From Candidatus Nanopelagicales bacterium (lineage in GTDB: Bacteria > Actinomycetota > Actinomycetes > S36-B12 > GCA-2699445): a stretch of DNA of 11,468 nt. The stretch is from positions 1 to 11,468 of the forward strand of contig JAOZTQ010000026.1 of NCBI GenBank assembly GCA_029939085.1, read 5' to 3'. The notes beneath the pieces are model-generated. The model was not told where the DNA came from. It searched no databases and was given only the letters and a program-made list of their open reading frames with translations. The position numbers and the translations under genes were made by a program. The stretch's first letter is position 1. Every line of letters starts with the position of its first letter. Below are positions 1 through 8,001 of this stretch, in pieces.

Positions 1-304
1 ACGGGCCACCAGTCCCGCCGAGTCCCATCGTCTCCCACTCCATGCAGATATAGCAGCCTCACATCACACTCCGATCTTTCTGAAGTGACACCAAAGGTGT
101 AGGTGATGCCCGGTCAGGTTGCCGGAGACTCCCATTCCCACCAGATGATTGTGTCACACCGATCTTGACCCTGGCGCTCTCAATCCGGCCCACTGCATCG
201 GGTCGATTTTGTTGTACGAACCGTGCCGCGCTTCCCAAACCGAGAACCGTGCTGGGCTACGGTGGGGGGATCCGACGCTGATAAAGACCCGGATGGAGGC
301 TGCC
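1..304. other. Upstream region of leucine operon; no confident gene
   Basis: About 300 bases before the carboxylase operon. Plus frame 1 is open from the window edge to a TAG at 100-102, so the tail of an upstream gene is possible, but the encoded residues are not recognisable. On the minus strand an ATG near position 43 opens to the edge (Met-Glu-Trp-Glu...), too short to judge. Two weak symmetric sites are visible: ACACC-AAA-GGTGT at 88-100, and GTGTCAC at 151-157, which is the reverse complement of GTGACAC at 85-91. They could belong to an operator for the operon, but this is speculative. The reading frame of mccB stays open back to a TTG at 149, but codons before 305 do not resemble family members and are probably untranslated leader. 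I could not fix a convincing -35/-10 pair. Confidence 0.4.
295..299 (+). promoter_or_regulatory. Ribosome binding site deciding the mccB start
   Basis: A GGAGG lies 5 bases before the GTG at 305. It singles out this GTG over the in-frame ATG at 293 and the ATG at 326, neither of which has a comparable site. Confidence 0.6.
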
Positions 305-1912
305 GTGCCGGTATTGGACTCGACTATGGATGCCAATAGTGATGCCGCACGAGCGAATCATAAACATCATGCGTCCTTGGCCGATGACCTGAGAAAGCGA
401 CTCGAGGTCGCAAGTTTGGGTGGATCTGAGAAGGCGCGCAGCAAACACAAAGATCGAGGAAAGTTACTTCCTCGTGAACGAGTCGATCAACTGCTGGATC
501 CGGGTTCACCGTTTCTCGAACTATCCCCATTGGCCGCTGACGGAATGTATGAGGGAGCAGCACCAGCTGCAGGAATCATCACCGGCGTCGGTCGCATTTC
601 CGGTCAGCTATGCATGGTTATCGCCAACGACGCGACGGTCAAGGGCGGCACCTACTACCCGATGACCGTCAAAAAGCATCTACGTGCACAAGAGATTGCG
701 GCCCAAAATCGGCTGCCGGCGATCGCGCTGGTGGACTCGGGTGGAGCTTTCTTGCCGATGCAAGATGAGGTTTTTCCCGATCGGGAACACTTTGGTCGAA
801 TTTTCTACAACCAAGCCAGACTCTCCGCAATGGAAGTACCCCAGATCGCAGCCGTAATGGGTTCCTGTACTGCCGGTGGTGCGTATGTGCCAGCGATGAG
901 TGACGAGGCCGTCATCGTGCGCAATCAAGGAACCATCTTTCTGGGTGGCCCACCCTTAGTTCGAGCGGCCACCGGAGAGATTGTCACCGCGGAAGAACTC
1001 GGCGGTGGTGAGGTTCATTCGCGCACCTCGGGAGTAACTGATCATCTTGCGGAAAATGATCAGCATGCGCTGCAGATCGTTCGCGACATTGTGGCCACCT
1101 TTCCCGCACCTGCTTCACCGCCCTGGCCGGTGGAAGCAGTAAAGGAGCCGGCTTACCCAGCAGACTCGTTGTACTCAGTTGTTCCCAGCGATAACCGCAC
1201 TCCCTACGATGTCCGCGAAGTTATTGCACGAGTTGTCGATGGCAGTGAGTTCACCGAGTTCAAGGCCGAGTTCGGTACAACTTTGGTCACCGGGTTCGGT
1301 CACATCCACGGTCACCCCGTGGGGATTATTGCCAACAACGGGGTCTTGTTTTCTGAGTCTGCCCAAAAAGGTGCACACTTCATCGAGCTCTGTGACCAGC
1401 GAAAAATCCCATTGCTATTCCTGCAAAACATCAGCGGTTTCATGGTCGGCCGAGACTATGAGGCGGGCGGCATCGCCAAACACGGTGCCAAGATGGTGAC
1501 CGCAGTCGCATGCGCGCGAGTCCCGAAACTTACTGTGGTCATAGGTGGCTCATACGGGGCGGGAAACTACTCCATGTGTGGTCGGGCCTACTCACCTCGA
1601 TTTTTATGGATGTGGCCCAATGCTCGTATCTCAGTCATGGGCGGGGAACAGGCCGCGTCGGTTTTGGCAACGGTACGTCGCCAACAGTTTGAGGCTGCCG
1701 GTGAGGAATGGGATATCGCCGATGAAGAGGCCTTCAAGGGTCCGGTGCAAGCGGCCTATGAGGAGAAAGGTAATCCCTACTACGCCACTGCGCGGATGTG
1801 GGACGACGGGATTATTGACCCGGTCGACACCAGACGTGTTCTGGGACTGGCCTTGGCATCCTGCGGCCAAAGCCCGTTAGAACCGATCTCCCGCGGAATC
1901 TTCCGGATGTGA
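305..1912 (+). CDS. mccB: 3-methylcrotonyl-CoA carboxylase, beta (carboxyltransferase) subunit
   Basis: Carboxyltransferase subunit of the biotin-dependent carboxylase of leucine catabolism. It moves the carboxyl group from carboxybiotin on MccA to 3-methylcrotonyl-CoA, giving 3-methylglutaconyl-CoA in the cytoplasm. From GTG 305 it is 535 residues, the usual MccB/LiuB length. The N-terminus MPVLDSTMDANS lines up from memory with Pseudomonas LiuB MAILHTQINPRS, supporting this start over 149, 293 or 326. Visible motifs are NDATVKGGTYYP, VDSGGAFLP, the GSCTAGGAY oxyanion loop (residues 186-194) and a second GGSYGAG loop (414-420) followed by MCGRAYSPRFLWMWPNARIS. The LWMWPNARIS and VMGGEQAA wording is typical of methylcrotonyl- or geranyl-CoA carboxylases rather than propionyl-CoA carboxylases. 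Its stop overlaps the start of mccA by 4 bases (GTGA), so translation is likely coupled. The geranyl-CoA alternative is less likely because HMG-CoA lyase is in the same operon. Confidence 0.95.
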   Translation: MPVLDSTMDANSDAARANHKHHASLADDLRKRLEVASLGGSEKARSKHKDRGKLLPRERVDQLLDPGSPFLELSPLAADGMYEGAAPAAGIITGVGRISGQLCMVIANDATVKGGTYYPMTVKKHLRAQEIAAQNRLPAIALVDSGGAFLPMQDEVFPDREHFGRIFYNQARLSAMEVPQIAAVMGSCTAGGAYVPAMSDEAVIVRNQGTIFLGGPPLVRAATGEIVTAEELGGGEVHSRTSGVTDHLAENDQHALQIVRDIVATFPAPASPPWPVEAVKEPAYPADSLYSVVPSDNRTPYDVREVIARVVDGSEFTEFKAEFGTTLVTGFGHIHGHPVGIIANNGVLFSESAQKGAHFIELCDQRKIPLLFLQNISGFMVGRDYEAGGIAKHGAKMVTAVACARVPKLTVVIGGSYGAGNYSMCGRAYSPRFLWMWPNARISVMGGEQAASVLATVRRQQFEAAGEEWDIADEEAFKGPVQAAYEEKGNPYYATARMWDDGIIDPVDTRRVLGLALASCGQSPLEPISRGIFRM

Positions 1913-3921
1913 ACGCCGTGTCTGACACTGATCTATTCACTACTGTTCTGGTCGCCAACAGAGGAGAGATCGCGGTCCGGGTCTTGCGCACCTTAAGAGA
2001 TCTGGGGATTCGATCTATTGCTGTCTATAGCGATGCCGATGCCGACGCTGCACACGTTCATGCTGCAGACCACGCGGTCCGAATCGGACCTGCTCCGGCT
2101 GCGGAGTCGTATCGCAATATTCCTGCCATCCTGCAGGCAGCACAACAGACTGGCGCGCAAGCCATCCATCCTGGTTACGGGTTCTTGTCTGAGAACGAAG
2201 AATTCGTTGCCGCATGTGAGCAGGCCGACATAACCTTCATCGGTCCCAGCGCCGCCGCGGTCGCCGCGATGGGTGACAAGATCGCGGCGAAAGAACGAGT
2301 CGCGGCAGCGGGAGTCCCAGTAGTTCCCGGACGCCACGAGCCCGATATGACCGACGATCACATCCGTGATGCGATACCAGCTATCGGTTTACCCGTCATG
2401 TTGAAACCATCGGCTGGGGGTGGCGGCAAGGGCATGCGTATCGTTCGAGATTTGGCCGATCTTGATGAAGCGCTCGGAGCTTCCCGTCGAGAGGCACTTG
2501 CGGCATTTGGTGATGACACTCTGCTCGTAGAGCGCCTGATCGAACGACCGCGACATATCGAAGTGCAGATTCTGGCTGACAACCATGGCGTCACGCGACA
2601 CCTCGGTGAGCGCGAATGCAGTCTGCAACGACGACACCAGAAGGTGATTGAAGAAGCGCCATCGCCGTTCGTTAATGCGGTACTTCGGGAGCGCCTTGGT
2701 CAAGCGGCCATCGAAACCGCCAACTCTTGTGACTATCGCGGTGCGGGGACGGTTGAGTTCATCGTCGACGATTCAGATCCGGACCACTTCTACTTCCTAG
2801 AAATGAATACACGGCTTCAGGTTGAGCATCCGATCACCGAAATGGTGACTGGATGGGATCTAGTCGAGTGGCAAGTCAGGATTGCTGCAGGCCAAAAACT
2901 GCCGTCAGGCCCACCTGGCGTTCCATTGCACGGGCATGCAGTGGAAGCGCGGATTTATGCAGAGGATCCCAGTCAAGGATTCCTTCCCAGTAGCGGTGAG
3001 CTACTACTGGTGGCTGAATCGGATTTAGTCCGGGTGGACTCCGGAGTTCGGCAGGGCCAGCACATCAGCACTTTCTACGACCCCATGATTTCCAAAGTCA
3101 TCGCATTCAGTGAGGACCGTAGTGATGCATTGACCAAGTTGGATCTGGCGTTGTCCGAAACGGCCTACCTCGGTGTCGCGACAAATATTGCCTATCTTCG
3201 ACGGTTACTTCAGTTGCCAGCGGTGCGAGCAGGAGAGCTGCACACCGGCATAATCGCGGAACATCCCGAGTTGGCGGAGCAGGATGTACCGGATGAACAT
3301 GACCTAGCAGTTGGAGCCTTACTTCGCAGCCGAGAACTCATGCCTGCGAAACCAGGAGATCCGTGGGCTGTGCCTGATGGATGGCGTATAACTGGTCGAG
3401 CTCCGTTGGCGCTACGCGTTCGATCGAGTGATGGTTCGGTCACCGACGTGGAACTACGCGGTTTGCCGACTGAGGCCAAGGTTTCGGTGGACGATGGAAT
3501 AGAAAAACCCGCGGCCATCACTGGCCCGTTGGATCGCCTCGAAGTTGATCTCGCAGGAGATGTGCGGACCTATGCAACGGCCCGCGAACCACACGGCGAC
3601 GTGTTGTGGTTAGCGCATGCCGGCCGAGCAGTGCGTTTAGTTGAACTCGACCGGTTACAAGCAGATGTTCAACTAGGTGGCGGCACGGGAGCAGATAGCG
3701 TCCGAAGTCCGATGCCGGGAACCGTCATCGCAGTATCGGTGGAAGCTGGTGATCGCGTTGCCGCGGGGGAGCCAATGGTGACCGTGGAGGCGATGAAGAT
3801 GGAACACACGCTCGTCGCGCCCGAGGACGCTCAGGTTCTTGACGTTTCAGTCACGGTAGGTACATCAGTCGCACTCGACGAAGTATTGGTTGCCCTGGAA
3901 CCGGTGGCTGCCGGTGACTAA
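1909..3921 (+). CDS. mccA: 3-methylcrotonyl-CoA carboxylase, alpha (biotin carboxylase/carrier) subunit
   Basis: Biotinylated subunit that uses ATP and bicarbonate to carboxylate its own biotin and passes the carboxyl group to MccB. It has 670 residues from GTG 1909. Order: biotin carboxylase N-terminal domain (about 9-118, opening VLVANRGEIAVRVLRT); ATP-grasp domain (about 120-330) with K166, the glycine-rich loop GGGGKGM (170-176) and EMNTRLQVEHP (E298, R302, E306); biotin carboxylase C-terminal domain (about 343-450, HAVEARIYAEDP); a middle linker domain; and a C-terminal biotinyl domain with VEAMKMEH, where K630 is the biotinylation site. All catalytic motifs look intact. The GTG start overlaps the mccB stop as GTGA; a second GTG three codons later (1918) is possible. 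Propionyl- or acetyl-CoA carboxylase alpha subunits share this layout, so specificity is inferred from mccB and mvaB. Biotin protein ligase must act in trans. Confidence 0.93.
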   Translation: MNAVSDTDLFTTVLVANRGEIAVRVLRTLRDLGIRSIAVYSDADADAAHVHAADHAVRIGPAPAAESYRNIPAILQAAQQTGAQAIHPGYGFLSENEEFVAACEQADITFIGPSAAAVAAMGDKIAAKERVAAAGVPVVPGRHEPDMTDDHIRDAIPAIGLPVMLKPSAGGGGKGMRIVRDLADLDEALGASRREALAAFGDDTLLVERLIERPRHIEVQILADNHGVTRHLGERECSLQRRHQKVIEEAPSPFVNAVLRERLGQAAIETANSCDYRGAGTVEFIVDDSDPDHFYFLEMNTRLQVEHPITEMVTGWDLVEWQVRIAAGQKLPSGPPGVPLHGHAVEARIYAEDPSQGFLPSSGELLLVAESDLVRVDSGVRQGQHISTFYDPMISKVIAFSEDRSDALTKLDLALSETAYLGVATNIAYLRRLLQLPAVRAGELHTGIIAEHPELAEQDVPDEHDLAVGALLRSRELMPAKPGDPWAVPDGWRITGRAPLALRVRSSDGSVTDVELRGLPTEAKVSVDDGIEKPAAITGPLDRLEVDLAGDVRTYATAREPHGDVLWLAHAGRAVRLVELDRLQADVQLGGGTGADSVRSPMPGTVIAVSVEAGDRVAAGEPMVTVEAMKMEHTLVAPEDAQVLDVSVTVGTSVALDEVLVALEPVAAGD

Positions 3922-4849
3922 GTCGGGTCTACCGGTATTGCAGCCGATGTTAGGACTGCCGGACAAGGTGACCATCTGGGAAGTAGGTGCTCGGGACGGA
4001 CTCCAGAATGAGAGTTCGGTTATTCCGACCGCCGTGAAAGTGGAACTTATTCAACGGCTATCAGCAGCGGGTCTTCCGGTAGTGGAGGCCACGTCCTTTG
4101 TGCGTCCGGAGTGGGTGCCGCAGTTGGGTGATGCTGCCGAGGTCATGACGGGTTTACCGCAAGGATCAAGTACTCGATATCCAGTGCTGGTCCCGAACTT
4201 GCGGGGTTTGGAAAAGGCAATCGATGCGGGCGCGACCGAAATCGCAGTATTCGCAAGCGCGACTGAAACGTTCGCGAAGAAGAATCTGAATCGGACTCTG
4301 GCTACGCAGATGCAGATGTTTGGTCCAGTGATCGCGGCGGCGATAGATCAGGACATCTCAGTTCGGGGATATGTCTCGATGTGTTTTGGGGATCCGTGGG
4401 AGGGTCCGGTTGAACCGCAGGCAGTTGTTGACGTGTGCGACGAGTTGATGAAACTTGGCTGCACGTCGCTGAGTCTGGGTGACACGATTGGCGTGGCCAC
4501 ACCAGGACAGGTTCAGGACCTCATCAGTCGCCTCACGAACGTTGGCCTATCGACTGCGGCTATCGGGGTGCATTTTCACGATACTTACGGTCAGGCCTTG
4601 GCCAATACTTTGGCCGCACTGCAATCTGGCGTCACAACTGTGGATTCCAGTGCCGGCGGTTTGGGTGGTTGCCCCTATGCGAAATCGGCCACGGGCAACT
4701 TGGCGACCGAGGATCTGGTGTGGATGCTCAATGGTCTCGGCGTGGCCACTGGTGTGGATCTGACGGCTTTGGTGCAGACAAGTGCCTGGCTAGCCGAAAT
4801 TATTGGCAGACCGAGCCCAAGTCGAGTCGTCAGGGCTATGATCGGCTAA
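3914..4849 (+). CDS. mvaB: Hydroxymethylglutaryl-CoA lyase
   Basis: Cleaves 3-hydroxy-3-methylglutaryl-CoA to acetyl-CoA and acetoacetate, the last step of leucine breakdown. It is a single TIM-barrel of the DRE-TIM (HMG-CoA lyase-like) family, about 311 residues from GTG 3914. Visible motifs are WEVGARDGLQNE near the N-terminus (catalytic R27 and metal ligand D28), VHFHDTYGQALAN with metal-binding H220 and H222, and the family signature GLGGCPYAKSATGN, whose catalytic Cys is C253. The start is uncertain. GTG 3914 has a GGTGG six bases upstream and overlaps the end of mccA by 8 bases. ATG 3947 would give 300 residues and a beginning closer to characterised enzymes, but has no clear ribosome site. 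The 3-methylglutaconyl-CoA hydratase needed between MccAB and this enzyme, and isovaleryl-CoA dehydrogenase before them, are not in the window. Confidence 0.93.
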   Translation: MTKSGLPVLQPMLGLPDKVTIWEVGARDGLQNESSVIPTAVKVELIQRLSAAGLPVVEATSFVRPEWVPQLGDAAEVMTGLPQGSSTRYPVLVPNLRGLEKAIDAGATEIAVFASATETFAKKNLNRTLATQMQMFGPVIAAAIDQDISVRGYVSMCFGDPWEGPVEPQAVVDVCDELMKLGCTSLSLGDTIGVATPGQVQDLISRLTNVGLSTAAIGVHFHDTYGQALANTLAALQSGVTTVDSSAGGLGGCPYAKSATGNLATEDLVWMLNGLGVATGVDLTALVQTSAWLAEIIGRPSPSRVVRAMIG

Positions 4850-4880
4850 ATCCGCAGATGCGGAAACAGGCCTGGACTGT

Positions 4881-4885
4881 GGAGG
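4881..4885 (+). promoter_or_regulatory. Ribosome binding site of the nucleotidyltransferase-fold gene
   Basis: A GGAGG is placed 8 bases before ATG 4894. It favours that start over the in-frame ATG at 4858, which lies just after the mvaB stop and has no purine-rich site before it. Confidence 0.5.
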
Positions 4886-4893
4886 CTGCCCTG

Positions 4894-6030
4894 ATGGAAG
4901 CCGCTAGTCCTTCGCTGTCCCGTTTTGGCTTATCTCATACCTACGCGCGGATGACGGGAGCGCCGGTTGTTCCAGTGCCGGGACCGGGTTACGTTCGTGC
5001 GGGTGGACCCGCCACGATTAGGAGTCATCGCAACAGTTTGCATCGCGGTGACTATGCCTTACCCACCGACAGGTTCGCGCGGTATCTCAACATCTCGGAA
5101 CAAAACCTGATTGACGTGATCGAGAGTGCGGCATTGCCGTTGTCGGTGGATGGCGTTGTTGTAGTTCGCCCGTTGGGCAGCCTCACCTACGCTCGCGATG
5201 CGCAGGGTCTGGATTGGGACTTAGTGCGAGACCTTGATATGTGGGTTTTCCTGACTGGCAGTTCCATAGCGGGGAAGTCGTGGTTAGGGCTACATCGAAA
5301 GTTACAAGACCTGACGTATCGGGCATTCCAAGAGCGTGGTTTATGGGTGCATCAGAGCGAAGCTACTGGCAATGTCTACCTGCGTGACGAAAGCGGATTA
5401 CGACGACTGATCGAACTCAAGATTGCCGATTTGAACTGGCTAAAGACCGGACTGATTGTGTCGCATCGACGACGTTCGCATCTGCTGCATCGTCCTCGGC
5501 CAGCGCATTTTGACTCACCTCGATTGGAATGGGCCGGTTACACCCCACACGAGAATTATTTTGCCAGTCACGCTGGTTCAGACCTGTTTCGATCGCACAT
5601 TACTTCGATTCGAGAAGTTGAGATGCACTACGGCCGGATGCACACCTACGCCGAAAATCTAGCTGAGGGATTTCGAGCTCTGTCCCCGTCGCATCTGGTC
5701 GGTGCACTCAACCAGCGGAGACTTTTCTTTCGCTACACCCGCAAGGCCCTAAAGAAAGAGTTAATGCTCAAAGTCATGCTCGGCGATGAGCCCGGCCGAC
5801 GGCAGACAGTTGAGTTATTGCAGCAGATGAAGACTGGGCAACCCATGGTGGAAAGTTCATCATCGCGGTATGAGTTCATCGGTGAACGAGTAGCAGCGCT
5901 GCGACAACTGCAGCAGTCATTTGCTGCAGTCTCACATGCACAGGTGCAGGCATATCGTTTCCACGGGGTGCCGGTACAACGGACTCGGATTCCTGAACAG
6001 GTGGAAGCGCATGAGAAATCGACGGTGTGA
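4894..6030 (+). CDS. Hypothetical protein with nucleotidyltransferase-fold signature
   Basis: Not recognised as a named family. It has 378 residues from ATG 4894 (390 if ATG 4858 is used); no signal peptide or membrane segment is visible. The central part carries the pattern of the polymerase-beta nucleotidyltransferase fold: G95-S96 in RPLGSLTY, D113 and D115 in VRDLDMWVFL, and a later acidic residue, E174 in RLIELKIAD. The GS...DLDxWV wording recalls class I adenylate cyclases of proteobacteria (SDLDIWV in CyaA), but the protein is much shorter and the rest does not obviously match. The N-terminal 90 residues are rich in Gly, Pro and Arg. The C-terminal 200 residues look helical and basic (RRRSHLLHR, NQRRLFFRYTRKALKKE). 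It follows mvaB by 44 bases with no visible terminator, so it is probably the last gene of the leucine operon. Its stop is 3 bases from the stop of the opposing ABC transporter gene. The motif is seen; the enzymatic role is inferred and its substrate unknown. Confidence 0.75.
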   Translation: MEAASPSLSRFGLSHTYARMTGAPVVPVPGPGYVRAGGPATIRSHRNSLHRGDYALPTDRFARYLNISEQNLIDVIESAALPLSVDGVVVVRPLGSLTYARDAQGLDWDLVRDLDMWVFLTGSSIAGKSWLGLHRKLQDLTYRAFQERGLWVHQSEATGNVYLRDESGLRRLIELKIADLNWLKTGLIVSHRRRSHLLHRPRPAHFDSPRLEWAGYTPHENYFASHAGSDLFRSHITSIREVEMHYGRMHTYAENLAEGFRALSPSHLVGALNQRRLFFRYTRKALKKELMLKVMLGDEPGRRQTVELLQQMKTGQPMVESSSSRYEFIGERVAALRQLQQSFAAVSHAQVQAYRFHGVPVQRTRIPEQVEAHEKSTV

Positions 6031-6033
6031 AGT

Positions 6034-7860
6034 TTAGTTTGGCGATGCTTGGTCGAGACCCAAGGATTGCGCAGCGGCCATAGCCGCGAATCGAGTATCG
6101 CCGGCTAATAAGTCTTGCGGACTGCCCGATTCAACGATGGTGCCTTCATCGATGACCATGACGTGATCTGCGCTCAATACAGTAGACAGCCGATGCGCGA
6201 TGATTAGATTTGTCCGCCCCGCCATCAACCGTTGTAAGGCCTGTTGTACGAGGGTTTCGCTCTCGCTATCGAGGGCGTTAGTCGCTTCATCGAGCACTAA
6301 CAATTTCGGGTCCGCAAGTAAAGCGCGAGCAATGGCAATCCGCTGGCGTTGCCCCCCGGAGAGAGCTAGCCCCCGTTCGCCTACTTTGGTACCGAAACCG
6401 TAAGGGAACTCAGTTATGAAATCGAAGGCATTGGCGGCTTGCGCGGCCTCTGCTACTTGTTCCCGTGTGGCATCGGGTTGCCCCAGCCGGATGTTGTCAG
6501 CGACTGTTCCGGATAGTAACGGAGCATCCTGAGGTACAACTCCCATCGATTTACGCAGACTCGATAGGTTCTGATCACGAACGTCCACACCGTCTACGGA
6601 GATGACTCCTTCTTGTGGATCGTATAGGCGAGCAATCAGTTGCGCGATCGTTGACTTACCGGCACCAGACGGACCAACTAAGGCGACCGAACTCCCAGGA
6701 TGAATATCGAAGGAAACATTCCTGAGCACCAACGAATCTCGGCCCGGATAGCTAAAGGACACATCCCGCACGGTTACTTCGCCACGACGTTCTAGCGGTT
6801 CGATGGTGTCTCTATCTGCCGTATTTCCGCCGACCAGTTCTTCTGTCGGTTCGTCGAGCAATGCAACTACCCGCTCAGAGGCACCCAAACCTTGGGCCAA
6901 TCGTGAGTACTGGTCCACGATTGTTGCCAATCCATCAGCAACAAATCTGGCGTAAAGCAGAAACGACACTAACTCACCCGCAGTAAGCGTTCCCGATTGA
7001 ACTTGACTACCGCCAAACCACAGGACTGCGACGATGGTCACCGACGCGAGGAACATCATCGTGGGTGTCCAACGTGCCTTGAGTCGAGCACGCTGGAGGC
7101 CCTGATCGATGACTCCCTGAAGTCGACGATGGTAGATCCGAGCGACTTCACGTTCGGCACCGAACCATTTCACGACTCTTGCCCCGGACAGTGATTCTGC
7201 TGCCAAGGCGTTAGTTGTTGCCAAACCGTTTTGGTAACCGCGTGAGAGTTTGCGCATACGTTGCCCGTAGCGGGATGCGATAAGTGCAGCGACTGGTACT
7301 GCTACTAATACGACCAAAGCCAAAAGTGGATCAATGATGAGGATCAGAGCCGCTCCGCCTAGAACGGTAATCCCGGAGTAGACGATCTGAGGTGCGGCAC
7401 CTGATGCTGATCCGTACACAAAGGCTGCATCAGAAATGAGGCGTGAGGACAGCGCACCAGAGGTCCGAGCGTCCAGAAATGCAATGGGAAAGCGCACCAT
7501 TCGGTTGAACAGCGCACTGCGAACGTTATTGACGACATGCTGACCCGCGTAGGCCAGCGTGCGAATACGAATGCTGGTGAAGATTGCCTGTCCGGCGAAT
7601 ATGGCGATCAGTATCACCGCCGAACGGCCAAGATCTCCACTGGCTGGATCCAATGCTGAATCGACCAGAGTGCCGAGAATCCAAGGAAAGCCGAGACCTA
7701 AAATACCGGTCACTGTGGTGGCAAGTAAGGCGGTGAGAAGCCAGTATCGGTAAGGGCGAACGTAGGGCCACAATGACTTGAGCAGTTGCCAATCGCTCTT
7801 ACCCGACTGCCGATTTTCGTCAGCGGCTTCCGGATCGGGCGGCCCCTCTGCTTTCGCCAT
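6034..7860 (-). CDS. ABC exporter half-transporter (fused membrane and ATPase domains)
   Basis: A 608-residue type IV (MsbA/LmrA-like) half-transporter expected to work as a dimer in the cytoplasmic membrane; the substrate cannot be told. A short hydrophilic N-tail leads to about six membrane segments (roughly 38-58, 79-99, 155-177, 178-195, 268-283, 298-314). The ATPase domain (about 361-595) is intact: Walker A GPSGAGKST (396-404), Q-loop Q444 in VVPQDAPLLSG, signature LSGGQ (500-504), Walker B LLVLDE with catalytic E525, D-loop ALDSE and H-loop H556 in IAHRLST. The best match in style is the multidrug or lipid exporter group. No partner half is adjacent, so a homodimer is likely. In-frame stops immediately upstream force the start to ATG 7860 or later. 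A GAGGT touches that ATG directly, too close for normal pairing, and TAGTAA lies six bases before the ATG, so a leaderless transcript is possible. Confidence 0.93.
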   Translation of the reverse strand: MAKAEGPPDPEAADENRQSGKSDWQLLKSLWPYVRPYRYWLLTALLATTVTGILGLGFPWILGTLVDSALDPASGDLGRSAVILIAIFAGQAIFTSIRIRTLAYAGQHVVNNVRSALFNRMVRFPIAFLDARTSGALSSRLISDAAFVYGSASGAAPQIVYSGITVLGGAALILIIDPLLALVVLVAVPVAALIASRYGQRMRKLSRGYQNGLATTNALAAESLSGARVVKWFGAEREVARIYHRRLQGVIDQGLQRARLKARWTPTMMFLASVTIVAVLWFGGSQVQSGTLTAGELVSFLLYARFVADGLATIVDQYSRLAQGLGASERVVALLDEPTEELVGGNTADRDTIEPLERRGEVTVRDVSFSYPGRDSLVLRNVSFDIHPGSSVALVGPSGAGKSTIAQLIARLYDPQEGVISVDGVDVRDQNLSSLRKSMGVVPQDAPLLSGTVADNIRLGQPDATREQVAEAAQAANAFDFITEFPYGFGTKVGERGLALSGGQRQRIAIARALLADPKLLVLDEATNALDSESETLVQQALQRLMAGRTNLIIAHRLSTVLSADHVMVIDEGTIVESGSPQDLLAGDTRFAAMAAAQSLGLDQASPN

Positions 7861-8001
7861 ACCTCATTACTACCGGACTCTTTGGCGGGTGGTGGCCAGT
7901 TAGGTGAGCAAAATGGATTGCCTCACTCATTACGAAAAGAACGTGCGATCTTTGGCTCGTGGTTGCTACGGTTTGGGCCCATGAGCCAAAGGGACAGCAG
8001 C
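7861..8001. promoter_or_regulatory. Divergent promoter region, ABC exporter / MNT nucleotidyltransferase
   Basis: Shared upstream region of two divergent genes. Toward the right, TTGCTACGGT (7963-7972) reads as an extended -10 (TGC before TACGGT) and would start transcription near 7979-7981. That gives either a leaderless ATG 7981 or a roughly 22-base leader with AAGGGA (7989-7994) seven bases before ATG 8002. Toward the left, the minus-strand box TAGTAA (7867-7872) is six bases from ATG 7860. No good -35 is seen for either. An eight-base direct repeat CTCATTAC occurs at 7863-7870 and 7926-7933; it may be chance. Confidence 0.4.

Noticed and set aside
149..304. N-terminal extension of mccB from TTG 149
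   Set aside because: It has no similarity to family members and gives an over-long protein; the GGAGG before GTG 305 and the family N-terminus fit the shorter form.
2358..2703. Minus-strand open frames opposite mccA
   Set aside because: They are shadows of a strongly conserved plus-strand gene; translations are Arg/Ser-rich and unlike any family.
4669..4893. Extension of the operon NTase gene back into mvaB
   Set aside because: It would overlap mvaB by 181 bases in another frame; a strong ribosome site marks ATG 4894.
4894..6030. Naming the operon NTase a class I adenylate cyclase
   Set aside because: Only the short GS/DLDxWV pattern matches; overall length and the other conserved stretches of CyaA are not visible.
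6074..6087. GCGGC-CATA-GCCGC hairpin near the convergent junction as a terminator
   Set aside because: It has only five pairs, no U-tract, and lies inside the ABC transporter coding region.
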